Shown here: piece by piece, positions 1 through 9,459 of the stretch
Layout: each line of letters starts with the position of its first letter
How positions within the stretch are numbered: position 1 is the stretch's first letter
Assembly: GCA_017438945.1 (NCBI GenBank)
Contig: JAFRUI010000029.1
Coordinates: 1 to 37,304, forward strand
Source of the DNA: Bacteroidales bacterium
GTDB lineage: Bacteria; Bacteroidota; Bacteroidia; Bacteroidales; WCHB1-69
Length of the DNA stretch: 37,304 nucleotides
Direction: 5' to 3'
Made by a program: the position numbers and the translations under genes
The notes under the pieces: generated by a model
The model's database searches: none
What the model saw: only the letters and a program-made list of their open reading frames with translations
What the model was told of the DNA's origin: nothing

Positions 1-70
1 GCATTCAGCATTCAGCATTCAGCATTCAACATTCTACATTCTACATTCTTCATTCTTCATTCTACATTAA
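1..70 (+). repeat. heptamer array, CATTCA class
   Basis: Ten consecutive 7-bp units fill the leader of the malic enzyme gene: GCATTCA x4, ACATTCT x3, TCATTCT x2, ACATTAA. In the sense of the downstream gene the units contain C and almost no G. The array may extend left of the window. The same word recurs at 18636 and 20102 in the opposite orientation relative to its gene. Confidence 0.95.
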
Positions 71-76
71 AAATGC

Positions 77-84
77 TATCTTTG
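77..84 (+). promoter_or_regulatory. -7 promoter box of the malic enzyme gene
   Basis: TATCTTTG matches the Bacteroidota -7 consensus TAnnTTTG and lies 20 bp before the ATG at 105. No convincing -33 TTTG is seen, because that position lies in the CATTCA array. Confidence 0.55.
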
Positions 85-104
85 CCGCTTAAAATGGATA
101 TCGT

Positions 105-1553
105 ATGAAAAACAGTATTGAACACCTTGACGACCTCTTCCCAAAGTCTTTTGACGAGGCGCAGAAAGCGAAAGCTAAAACTTTATTTTACAAACAGTTG
201 TCTTTGTTTGCACACGAATATTATCGGGGCAAGATGGGTACACTTCCCAAAGTGCCCATCGAGAGTCTGAACTGGTTCAATGCCTGGTACACGCCAGGCG
301 TATCAGCTATTTCCACAACCATCCGCGACAATAACGACCGTTCATTCCAACTCAGCAACCGCTCGAACATGGTGGCGGTGGTCAGCGACAGCACCCGTGT
401 GCTCGGAGACGGCGACTGCACGCCTCCCGGCGGACTGGGAGTGATGGAAGGCAAGGCGCTCATTATGAAATATTTGGGTGGCATCGATGCCAGTGCACTC
501 TGCATTGACAGCCGTGACGAGAACGGCGAGCATCAACCCGACAAGATCATCGACTTCGTGAAGATGGTGCAACCCAGCTTCGGGGCTATCAATCTTGAAG
601 ACATCTCGCAACCCAACTGTTTCCGCGTCTTAGACGTGCTGCGCGAGGAGTGCGACATCCCCGTCTGGCACGACGACGCGCAGGGCACCGCCTGCGTCAC
701 GCTTGCAGGTGTGCTGAACGCCCTCAAGATTGCGGGCAAACGTCTTGAGGATGTGAAGATTGTGCTCTACGGATCAGGCGCGGCAAACTGCAGCATCGCC
801 CGTCTGATGATGGAGGACGGCGCGAAGCCCGAGAACATCATTCTGTTCGACAGCAAGGGGGCGCTGCACAAGAACCGCGAACGCTACGCCAACGACCCGC
901 GCTACTATCCGCAGTGGAAGCTCTGTCAAACCACCAACCCAAAGTGCATTGACACCGAAGAGGAGGCTTTCAAGGGAGCGGACGTTTTGGTGGCGCTCTC
1001 CAAACCGGGTCCTGACACCATCAAGCCGGAGTGGGTCTCGCTGATGGCGGAGAAGGCCATCGTGTTCGCCTGCGCCAACCCGGTGCCGGAAATCTATCCG
1101 CATGCCGCCAAGGCTGCCGGCGCCTACATCGTGGCCACCGGTCGCGGCGACTTCCCCAACCAAGTCAACAACTCCGTCTGCTTCCCTTCCATCCTGAAAG
1201 GCACACTGCTCGTCGCTGCCCGCAAGATCACCGACGAGATGGCCGTCTGCGCCGCACATGCCATCGCCGACTTCGCCGAGCGACAGGGTATCAGTCCCGA
1301 CCGCATCATGCCCACCATGATGGACAGCGACCTCTTCCCTGAGGTAGCCGCCGCCGTGGGTGAATGCGCCGTGAAAGCTGGACTCGCCCGCAACCCGCTC
1401 ACCCGCGAGGAAATCCACAAACTGGCCAAACACGACATCGATGAAACCCACCGTGTGATGGATCTGCTTGTCGAACAAGGGATTATCGAGCAGTTCCCCG
1501 AGTCGGAAGTGAAACGGATTTTCGACGAAGTGGTGGCGACGATGACACGATGA
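105..1553 (+). CDS. malic enzyme (malate dehydrogenase, oxaloacetate-decarboxylating)
   Basis: Oxidative decarboxylation of malate to pyruvate and CO2 with reduction of NAD(P); cytosolic. The 482-residue protein carries the malic enzyme signature YTPGVSAIS near residue 62, the VMEGKA segment near residue 113, the metal-site motif HDDAQGTA near residue 190 and a Rossmann dinucleotide loop GSGAAN near residue 225, followed by an ACANPVPE block. It is the short bacterial form without a phosphotransacetylase tail. Which cofactor it uses cannot be told from the sequence. The start is the ATG 20 bp after a -7 box. The last residues and the TGA stop are encoded inside a CGATGAG octamer array, so the C-terminal MTR is repeat-derived. 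Pyruvate phosphate dikinase at 4655 could work with it in C3/C4 interconversion. Confidence 0.93.
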   Translation: MKNSIEHLDDLFPKSFDEAQKAKAKTLFYKQLSLFAHEYYRGKMGTLPKVPIESLNWFNAWYTPGVSAISTTIRDNNDRSFQLSNRSNMVAVVSDSTRVLGDGDCTPPGGLGVMEGKALIMKYLGGIDASALCIDSRDENGEHQPDKIIDFVKMVQPSFGAINLEDISQPNCFRVLDVLREECDIPVWHDDAQGTACVTLAGVLNALKIAGKRLEDVKIVLYGSGAANCSIARLMMEDGAKPENIILFDSKGALHKNRERYANDPRYYPQWKLCQTTNPKCIDTEEEAFKGADVLVALSKPGPDTIKPEWVSLMAEKAIVFACANPVPEIYPHAAKAAGAYIVATGRGDFPNQVNNSVCFPSILKGTLLVAARKITDEMAVCAAHAIADFAERQGISPDRIMPTMMDSDLFPEVAAAVGECAVKAGLARNPLTREEIHKLAKHDIDETHRVMDLLVEQGIIEQFPESEVKRIFDEVVATMTR

Positions 1554-1618
1554 GACGATGACACGATGAGGCGATGAGGCGATGAGACGATGAGACGATG
1601 AGACGATGAGACGATGAA
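1539..1618 (+). repeat. octamer array, CGATGAGA class
   Basis: Ten consecutive 8-bp units of (A/G)CGATGA(G/C/A). Each unit holds a TGA and, because the unit is 8 bp, successive TGAs fall in different frames. The TGA at 1551-1553 is the stop of the malic enzyme. The same word recurs in reverse complement at 23463 and 25763, and again at 36868. Confidence 0.95.
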
Positions 1619-1632
1619 AGGGACTTTACAGA

Positions 1633-1677
1633 CACCAATCACCAACTCAATAACCAATAACCCATAACCAATAACCA
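1633..1677 (+). repeat. ACCAATC and ATAACCA arrays before the acyl-CoA reductase start
   Basis: A short ACCAATCACCAACTCA stretch is followed by four heptamers (ATAACCA, ATAACCC, ATAACCA, ATAACCA), then TTA and the ATG at 1681. There is no Shine-Dalgarno sequence. The leader contains essentially no G. The same order of words leads into the PspC gene on the other strand. Confidence 0.9.
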
Positions 1678-1680
1678 TTA

Positions 1681-2712
1681 ATGTTCACCAACAACATCCA
1701 AGCATTCAAACAGTTAGGTCAAAACCTCGCTGTCCCGCAATGGGTTGACGCCACCTTCGGGGAGGCCATTGAGCGGCAGTACCGCGAGAACAGTTGGTTC
1801 ACTCCGGAGTTCTGCCGGCACGCGCTATACGCCATCGGGCAGATGCTTGCGCCCGATGCGTTGGACACGTATCACGCCCAATACCAAGGCGTTGCACTGG
1901 CTAACGCACGACGTAAGCGCGTCGCGGTGATCTCCGCCGGCAACATTCCCTTGGCCGCCTTCCACGACTTCTTCTGCATCCTCGTTAGCGGCAATGACTA
2001 CCAAGGAAAACTCTCTTCGCAGGATAAGCACCTGTTGCCCGTGCTCGCACAGGAACTCATTCGCATCGAGCCTGCATTCGCTGAACGGATCTCTTTTGTT
2101 GAGAAAGTTGCCGATTTCGATGCAATCATTGCTACGGGAAGCAACAACTCAGCCCGTTACTTCGACTACTACTTCAGCAAATACCCGCACATCCTGCGCA
2201 AGAACCGCAACAGCGTGGCCGTCCTCAACGAAACGGAGAGCGACGACGAACTTCGTGCCCTCGCAGACGACATCTACCTCTATTTCGGACTCGGTTGCCG
2301 TTCCGTCTCCAAGCTGTTCGTACCGCGAAATTACGATTTCGTGCCGTTTTTGCAAATTTTAACACAGGAAAGTCAACCCATCGCCCTGCATCACCAGTTC
2401 AACAACAACCTGGAATACCAAAAGGCTGTCCATCTGATGAACCAGATTCCCTATATGGATGCAGGAACCTTCCTTCTTGTTGAGAATCAGAATTATGCGT
2501 CTCCCATTGGGATGATATACTACGAATTCTACGATGACATCGAAACGGTCAACCGCCGTTTGGAAACCGACTCCGATCTTCTGCAATGCATCGTCAGCAA
2601 CGACCCGCACATCACCCGCGCGGAGCCTTTCGGCAGTGCCCAATCCCCCACCCTCTCCGACTATCCCGATGGCATTGACACGCTACGCTGGTTGTTGGCT
2701 GTTGGCTGTTAG
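1681..2712 (+). CDS. acyl-CoA reductase, LuxC family
   Basis: Probably reduces a fatty or aryl acyl-CoA (or thioester) to an aldehyde with a nicotinamide cofactor; cytosolic. The 343-residue protein has the LuxC/aldehyde-dehydrogenase-like layout common in Bacteroidota: an SAGNIPLAAFHDF segment near residue 86, an ATGSNNSARYFDYYF motif near residue 157 and the catalytic cysteine Cys206 in YFGLGCRSVSK. The ATG at 1681 follows directly on the ATAACCA array. The 3' end runs into a TTGGCTG heptamer array: the last residues (LLAVGC) and the TAG stop come from repeat units, so the natural C-terminus may have been eroded or replaced. It follows the malic enzyme on the same strand. Its physiological acyl substrate cannot be inferred here. 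Confidence 0.85.
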   Translation: MFTNNIQAFKQLGQNLAVPQWVDATFGEAIERQYRENSWFTPEFCRHALYAIGQMLAPDALDTYHAQYQGVALANARRKRVAVISAGNIPLAAFHDFFCILVSGNDYQGKLSSQDKHLLPVLAQELIRIEPAFAERISFVEKVADFDAIIATGSNNSARYFDYYFSKYPHILRKNRNSVAVLNETESDDELRALADDIYLYFGLGCRSVSKLFVPRNYDFVPFLQILTQESQPIALHHQFNNNLEYQKAVHLMNQIPYMDAGTFLLVENQNYASPIGMIYYEFYDDIETVNRRLETDSDLLQCIVSNDPHITRAEPFGSAQSPTLSDYPDGIDTLRWLLAVGC

Positions 2713-2750
2713 CTGTTGGCTGTTAGCTGTTGGCTGTTGGCTGTTAGCTG
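2695..2750 (+). repeat. heptamer array, TTRGCTG class
   Basis: Eight exact 7-bp units in the order TTGGCTG x2, TTAGCTG, TTGGCTG, TTAGCTG, TTGGCTG x2, TTAGCTG. The TAG at 2710-2712 in the third unit is the stop of the acyl-CoA reductase. Confidence 0.95.
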
Positions 2751-2776
2751 TTCTACTTGCGAGAGACTGATACCTA

Positions 2777-2818
2777 ATAACAATAACTATAACTATAACA
2801 ATAACTATAACTATTACC
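2777..2818 (+). repeat. hexamer array, ATAACT class
   Basis: Seven 6-bp units: ATAACA, ATAACT x2, ATAACA, ATAACT x2 and a degenerate ATTACC. It is followed at once by the CTAACTA array. The same pair of words, in the same order on the + strand, sits at 28485-28529. Confidence 0.93.
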
Positions 2819-2826
2819 CCAAATTG

Positions 2827-2882
2827 CTAACTACTAACTACTAATTACTAACTGCTAACTAATCACTCTTCACTAATCACAA
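2827..2882 (+). repeat. heptamer array, CTAACTA then ATCAC class
   Basis: Five CTAACTA-type heptamers are followed by ATCACTC, TTCACTA and ATCACAA, ending 5 nt before the ATG of the histidine kinase. G is almost absent in this leader. Confidence 0.92.
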
Positions 2883-2887
2883 GAAAA

Positions 2888-4438
2888 ATGAAAAAACGCA
2901 TCATCGTCACTTTGTTCATTTTGGTCGGCTTGTCGGCTATTCCGCTGATGGTCGGCATTTTCTATCTTTACACGGAGGCTGAAAAGGTGCAGCGCAGCAT
3001 CTTTGTGAACGAGGTGCTGACGGCAGGCAACGAGGTAGTGGACCGCATCGACGCCACCATCAAGAACGACACCAACGCCCTTGACGGCATTGATGCGGCG
3101 AATCTTGCCCAACAGGATATTGACACCACCAATGTCATTTCCGTGCAACAGAGCCGCAAATTCCTGATTGACAGTGTCAACAATCAGCCCATCGGGGTCA
3201 TCAAATCAACTATTTACTTCCAAGAAAACGATTCCCGCATCATCGCCAACGACACGGAGTACTTCACCGCAGCATTCCGGCGATTGTTCCCGCTCTACAA
3301 TGACCCCTGGGACCCGAAAAATCCGCAGAACGGCATCTCCAACGCATTCAACATCAAGGACAAGAACCTGATTCAACTGGACAGCGCGACCACCGAACTG
3401 CTGAATGCCGGAACCTTGCGACGGATGATCACGGAAGCTTTAATCAATGAAAATGTCGATTCTCGCTTCGACTTCGCCCTTTTCAACGCCTTCACTTCGC
3501 AATTCGTTGTCGAGCCGCAATACACCCAGCCCGACAAAGTACTCAACAGCGAGTTCATCTTCCTGCTGAAATACAACGAGAAAGTGAGTTCACCGCACTA
3601 CTTGATTATCTACTTCCCCACCGTACGCGGCATTGTGTTCAAACGTATGAGCAGCATTATCATCCTGATTGTCATCTTCTTCGTCATCACTTTCACCGTC
3701 GCGTTTGTCGCCCTTTATTCGCTCTACCGCCAGAAGAAAACTCAAGAAGTGACCAACGATTTCATCAACAACGTCACCCACGAATTCAAAACTCCCATCG
3801 CGACCATTTCGCTGGCTTGCGAAGTGCTCGCTGACCCCACCATGCTCGGGGACCAGGACATTCGGGCCTCCTACGTGGAAATTATCAATGACGAGAACAA
3901 CCGGCTTAAAGACATGGTTACCACCGTGTTAGAAACAGCACAGCTGCGAAAAGGACAGATCAAGATGAACATCGAACTCCTTGACATGCACGAGCTCATC
4001 CAGAAAATCACAGATAGCTTTGCCCTGATGATAAACTCTTCAAACGGAGTGCTGACCGTCGCGCTGAATGCGGACAACCACCAACTGTTCGGCGACCGCA
4101 CCCATCTGACCAACTCCATCACCAACCTGATCGAAAACGCCATCAAATACTCCACCAACAGTCCGGAAATTCTGATCAACACCCTGTCAGACAACAAGAA
4201 TTTCATCTTCTCGGTCACCGACAAAGGTGTCGGGATCCCGCAGAAAGCCATTACCAAGATTTTCGACAACTTTTACCGCGTGCCCCATGGCAATATCCAC
4301 AATGTCAAAGGTTACGGATTGGGCTTGGGCTATGTGAAGAAAATCGTCCACCTGCACCACGGCCGCATCGAGGTGCAGAGCGAGGAGGGCAAAGGCAGCA
4401 CGTTCACGATATATTTACCTTTGAAAATTGGGAAATAA
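2888..4438 (+). CDS. sensor histidine kinase, no adjacent response regulator
   Basis: Membrane-bound two-component sensor of 516 residues. TM1 covers roughly residues 4-27, a periplasmic sensor region of unrecognised type about 28-250, and TM2 about 255-280 (a run of Ile, Val and Phe). The HisKA dimerisation domain follows, with phospho-acceptor His298 in THEFKTP. The HATPase domain has the N box NLIENAIKYS, the G1 box DKGVGIP and the G2 box GYGLGLGYVKK. No HAMP domain is evident between TM2 and HisKA. In Bacteroidota such kinases usually have an OmpR-type regulator beside them; here the upstream gene is a reductase and the downstream gene is convergent, so the partner must be elsewhere. The TAA stop is directly followed by a TTAGCT array. 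Confidence 0.92.
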   Translation: MKKRIIVTLFILVGLSAIPLMVGIFYLYTEAEKVQRSIFVNEVLTAGNEVVDRIDATIKNDTNALDGIDAANLAQQDIDTTNVISVQQSRKFLIDSVNNQPIGVIKSTIYFQENDSRIIANDTEYFTAAFRRLFPLYNDPWDPKNPQNGISNAFNIKDKNLIQLDSATTELLNAGTLRRMITEALINENVDSRFDFALFNAFTSQFVVEPQYTQPDKVLNSEFIFLLKYNEKVSSPHYLIIYFPTVRGIVFKRMSSIIILIVIFFVITFTVAFVALYSLYRQKKTQEVTNDFINNVTHEFKTPIATISLACEVLADPTMLGDQDIRASYVEIINDENNRLKDMVTTVLETAQLRKGQIKMNIELLDMHELIQKITDSFALMINSSNGVLTVALNADNHQLFGDRTHLTNSITNLIENAIKYSTNSPEILINTLSDNKNFIFSVTDKGVGIPQKAITKIFDNFYRVPHGNIHNVKGYGLGLGYVKKIVHLHHGRIEVQSEEGKGSTFTIYLPLKIGK

Positions 4439-4473
4439 TTGGCCATTAGCTTTTAGCTATTAGCTGTTGGCAA
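4439..4473 (+). repeat. heptamer array, TTRGCTN class, 3' of the histidine kinase
   Basis: Five units (TTGGCCA, TTAGCTT, TTAGCTA, TTAGCTG, TTGGCAA) begin at the first base after the TAA stop. Confidence 0.9.
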
Positions 4474-4562
4474 TTTGTTGGCCAGCACTTGTTAGATTCC
4501 CACTTTTAAGAAAGCCAGGGGGAATTTAACCATGAATTATGAATGAATTAATAATGTAACAA

Positions 4563-4597
4563 AAAGCAAAGAGCTAAAGGCTAATAGCCAAAAGCAA
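4563..4597 (-). repeat. heptamer array, TTRGCTN class, 3' of pyruvate phosphate dikinase
   Basis: Five units on the + strand (AAAGCAA, AGAGCTA, AAGGCTA, ATAGCCA, AAAGCAA). Read on the minus strand they are the TTRGCT word in the sense of the dikinase gene, lying just past its terminator. The array is an imperfect inverted partner of the one at 4439. Confidence 0.85.
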
Positions 4598-4638
4598 AAA
4601 AAAAGCAGCGGCATAAAATTTACACCGCTGCTTTTTCT
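4598..4638. terminator. bidirectional intrinsic terminator
   Basis: AAAAAGCAGCGG (4600-4611) and CCGCTGCTTTTT (4625-4636) form a 12-bp stem with a 13-nt loop. There are A and T runs on both sides, so it can end both the histidine kinase (+) and the dikinase (-) transcripts. Confidence 0.9.
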
Positions 4639-4654
4639 TTCACCAAGTATAGGA

Positions 4655-7387
<2,733 letters not shown>

Positions 7388-7530
7388 ACAGTTTTGAATA
7401 AAAAAATTTCTCTAAAAAACGGCCGCGAAAATACAAAAAATGTGGGTACAAATCAATTATGAACGTGAACTTTTTTTCAAAGTCACGAACAAGAAGGAAA
7501 ATAATGAGAAATCATGTATTTTGAACTTGA

Positions 7531-8925
7531 TCAATCGCGGACACAGCGGACGGAAAAACCAGAATTATTAGTGCTATTGTAATGATAATCAAGCATGCTG
7601 ATGGCTAATAGGCTAAAGTATCTGGAGGCCTCATTCATTTCCCTCGTAGAAGACCATATACACGCTTCGGCACCCGCATTTACCAAGGTCGCGCCGAAGT
7701 AGCCTGCAGGAACAACGCTGAAGCCCGTGATATTGTTGGCGGTCAGGTCATTGCCGACCGAACAGTTGTATGTGGAACTGTCCCACCATGCCGTGGAGGC
7801 CATCGCCTTGGCAATGAAGTAATTGATGTCCGGGCCACAGGTATAGGCGGTCTGGTCCTTCACATACATCGTCAACTGTGACCACTCCGCCGAGCTCGGC
7901 AGATGCCAACCTGAAGGACAGACTCCCTGCACCCCGCTCGGATTGGCGTTGCTGGAGGACGCTCCGTGCATTGCCGCACGCCAGTTGTACAGGTACCCCC
8001 GTTCCTCCAACGGGATTCCGGAGCTGTCGTAATCGTAATAGTAGGGATCAAAATAGCTGTAGTCGTTTCCGCCGTAAGGGATGTCGGTGCCGTCCGCGTA
8101 TTTCGTGACACGCAAGTTTTCCTTCATCCAGCACTGGAAACCAATCTGCACGGTGTTATAGACGTTGCCCTCAACGTCTGTCAGTGTCGGAGACCCAGGG
8201 CAAGGTTGACCGTCTTTCAACGACATCGTGAAAGAGAGCTCAATTGTCTGAGATTCATACTGTCCCTGCCACAAGCGATTACTCTTCACCTCTTCTCCGC
8301 GAAAGATAGCATAACCTACGATATCCAACATATCGCCGAGGTCAAACGGATTGTCAGAAACACCACGAGAGAGGGATTTGGTCTGCAGGGGCGTTTCTTC
8401 GGCAACACCCATAAACGTTATGGCATAGTCGCTTCCGTTTCCAAGGTTCACCATCTTCACCGAGGCAGACTGCCCTTTCTGGCTGGCGGTCAGGAAATAG
8501 AGGCCCGCAGAAGGAATGGTGACGCGCAACGAATAGGTCCCCGGCTCGGAAGCCAAATAATGATTCGTCCCCACAACCCGGCCAGTAATGTCCGTCATCG
8601 CTATGGACACATCACCCGGCTCGCTCACCTGCAGGTTCACAAAAGTTGTACCTTCGAATGGGTTAGGGCTGTTTGGTGACAACCTTACCGATGCGCCTTG
8701 GAGCGTGCCAAAATCATCGATGCCCGTGGCGCTCAAATACAACACGGTGTCAGGCCACGTCAGTGTCTCCGACCAACCCTTATTGCCGTCGTAAACCTCC
8801 ACACGGGTGAGCTGAACATTATCGTTGTAGATATCATGCCCTGTGAATGTAAGGGTCAGCGACTGCGCCTGCAAGAAATTCAACGTCAGGCAAAATATCA
8901 AAAGAATAATGGAAAATCTTTTCAT
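7531..8925 (-). CDS. secreted FISUMP-domain protein with an internal T9SS-type Ig-like domain
   Basis: A 464-residue exported protein of unknown function. A signal peptide (MKRFSIILLIFCLTLNFLQA) is followed by a short beta domain. About residues 77-168 resemble a T9SS type-A sorting domain (SPNPFEG, then TDITGRVVG, then GLYFLTASQKG), but it lies in the interior instead of at the C-terminus. After a linker, residues about 245-464 form a FISUMP domain (Fibrobacter succinogenes major paralogous domain). It has the landmarks DVEGNVYNTVQIG, CWMKENLRV, GYLYNW, GVCPSGWHLPSSAEW, WSST and GFSVRCVRD. Cysteines in these motifs probably form disulfides. No promoter box was recognised upstream. The 143 bp between this gene and the dikinase hold no gene. 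Confidence 0.85.
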   Translation of the reverse strand: MKRFSIILLIFCLTLNFLQAQSLTLTFTGHDIYNDNVQLTRVEVYDGNKGWSETLTWPDTVLYLSATGIDDFGTLQGASVRLSPNSPNPFEGTTFVNLQVSEPGDVSIAMTDITGRVVGTNHYLASEPGTYSLRVTIPSAGLYFLTASQKGQSASVKMVNLGNGSDYAITFMGVAEETPLQTKSLSRGVSDNPFDLGDMLDIVGYAIFRGEEVKSNRLWQGQYESQTIELSFTMSLKDGQPCPGSPTLTDVEGNVYNTVQIGFQCWMKENLRVTKYADGTDIPYGGNDYSYFDPYYYDYDSSGIPLEERGYLYNWRAAMHGASSSNANPSGVQGVCPSGWHLPSSAEWSQLTMYVKDQTAYTCGPDINYFIAKAMASTAWWDSSTYNCSVGNDLTANNITGFSVVPAGYFGATLVNAGAEACIWSSTREMNEASRYFSLLAISMLDYHYNSTNNSGFSVRCVRD

Positions 8926-9005
8926 ATAGTTATCTCTTTAACGAGAATTTGTTACGTGAATAATAATGCGTCATCGGGGCATTGCGACACTCCCTTGTCT
9001 CGTCA

Positions 9006-9078
9006 TCGCCGAAAACACCTTCGCTGAATTCGTCAAATTCGCCGAAAACATTTTCGCTAAATTCGTCAAATTCGCCGA
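9006..9078. repeat. 33-bp tandem duplication
   Basis: Two 33-bp units (9006-9038 and 9039-9071) beginning TCGCCGAAAACA differ at about four bases, and are followed by a 7-bp partial unit TCGCCGA. It lies between the YbjQ stop and the FISUMP gene start. The unit itself contains AATTCGTCAAATTCGCCGA sub-repeats. Confidence 0.9.
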
Positions 9079-9080
9079 CT

Positions 9081-9401
9081 CTACGCCACGGTCACGGCGG
9101 TTCCTGACGCGGTGACCATCAACATGCCGTTGTTCTCTCCCAGCACTTCGTAATCGAGATCGATGCCGACCACAGCGTTGGCACCCTTCTCCATGGCGCG
9201 CTGTTCCATTTCCCGCATGGCGGCGTCGCGGGCCTGCGTCAGCTCGTCCTCGTAGGAGCTCGAGCGGCCGCCCACGATGTTGCGGACCCCCGCAAAGAAG
9301 TCCCTCACGAAATTGACACCGGCAATAACCTCGCCGAACACAATGCCATGATAGTTTACAATCTGTTTTCCTTCGATGGTTTGGGTGGTGGTTAATATCA
9401 T
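9081..9401 (-). CDS. YbjQ/UPF0145 family protein
   Basis: A 106-residue protein of the heavy-metal-binding-like YbjQ family, fold known and role unclear. Family landmarks are [14 protein letters not shown] at the N-terminus, GIVFGEVI near residue 19, [17 protein letters not shown] near residue 35, an amphipathic helix rich in Ala, Arg and Glu, and [13 protein letters not shown] near residue 74. It is full length for the family. The start is the ATG at 9401, 25 nt after a -7 box. It stands alone between the macroglobulin-like gene and the FISUMP gene, with the 33-bp duplication just past its stop. Confidence 0.9.
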   Translation of the reverse strand: MILTTTQTIEGKQIVNYHGIVFGEVIAGVNFVRDFFAGVRNIVGGRSSSYEDELTQARDAAMREMEQRAMEKGANAVVGIDLDYEVLGENNGMLMVTASGTAVTVA

Positions 9402-9426
9402 AATGGTTGGTTTTAAGATGAGGGTG

Positions 9427-9434
9427 CAAAGATA
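9427..9434 (-). promoter_or_regulatory. -7 promoter box of the YbjQ gene
   Basis: TATCTTTG on the minus strand, 25 nt before the ATG; matches TAnnTTTG. The distal -33 element is not evident. Confidence 0.5.
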
Positions 9435-9459
9435 CGATTTTTATTGGTTTAAGGTACAC

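Noticed and set aside
1124-1678. A 184-codon minus-strand frame with a VSSSHRLIVSSPHRL repeat
   Set aside because: The repeat is the CGATGAG array read backwards, and the rest is antisense to malic enzyme.
2695-2882. Possible CRISPR-like repeat region
   Set aside because: Units are 6-7 bp with no spacers and no cas genes nearby; these are simple tandem arrays.
8971-9459. A 162-codon minus-strand frame whose tail encodes an 11-residue repeat (ANLTN-AK-FS) from the 33-bp duplication
   Set aside because: It overlaps the YbjQ gene in another frame and gives Arg-rich low-complexity protein. The peptide repeat is a by-product of a unit length divisible by three.
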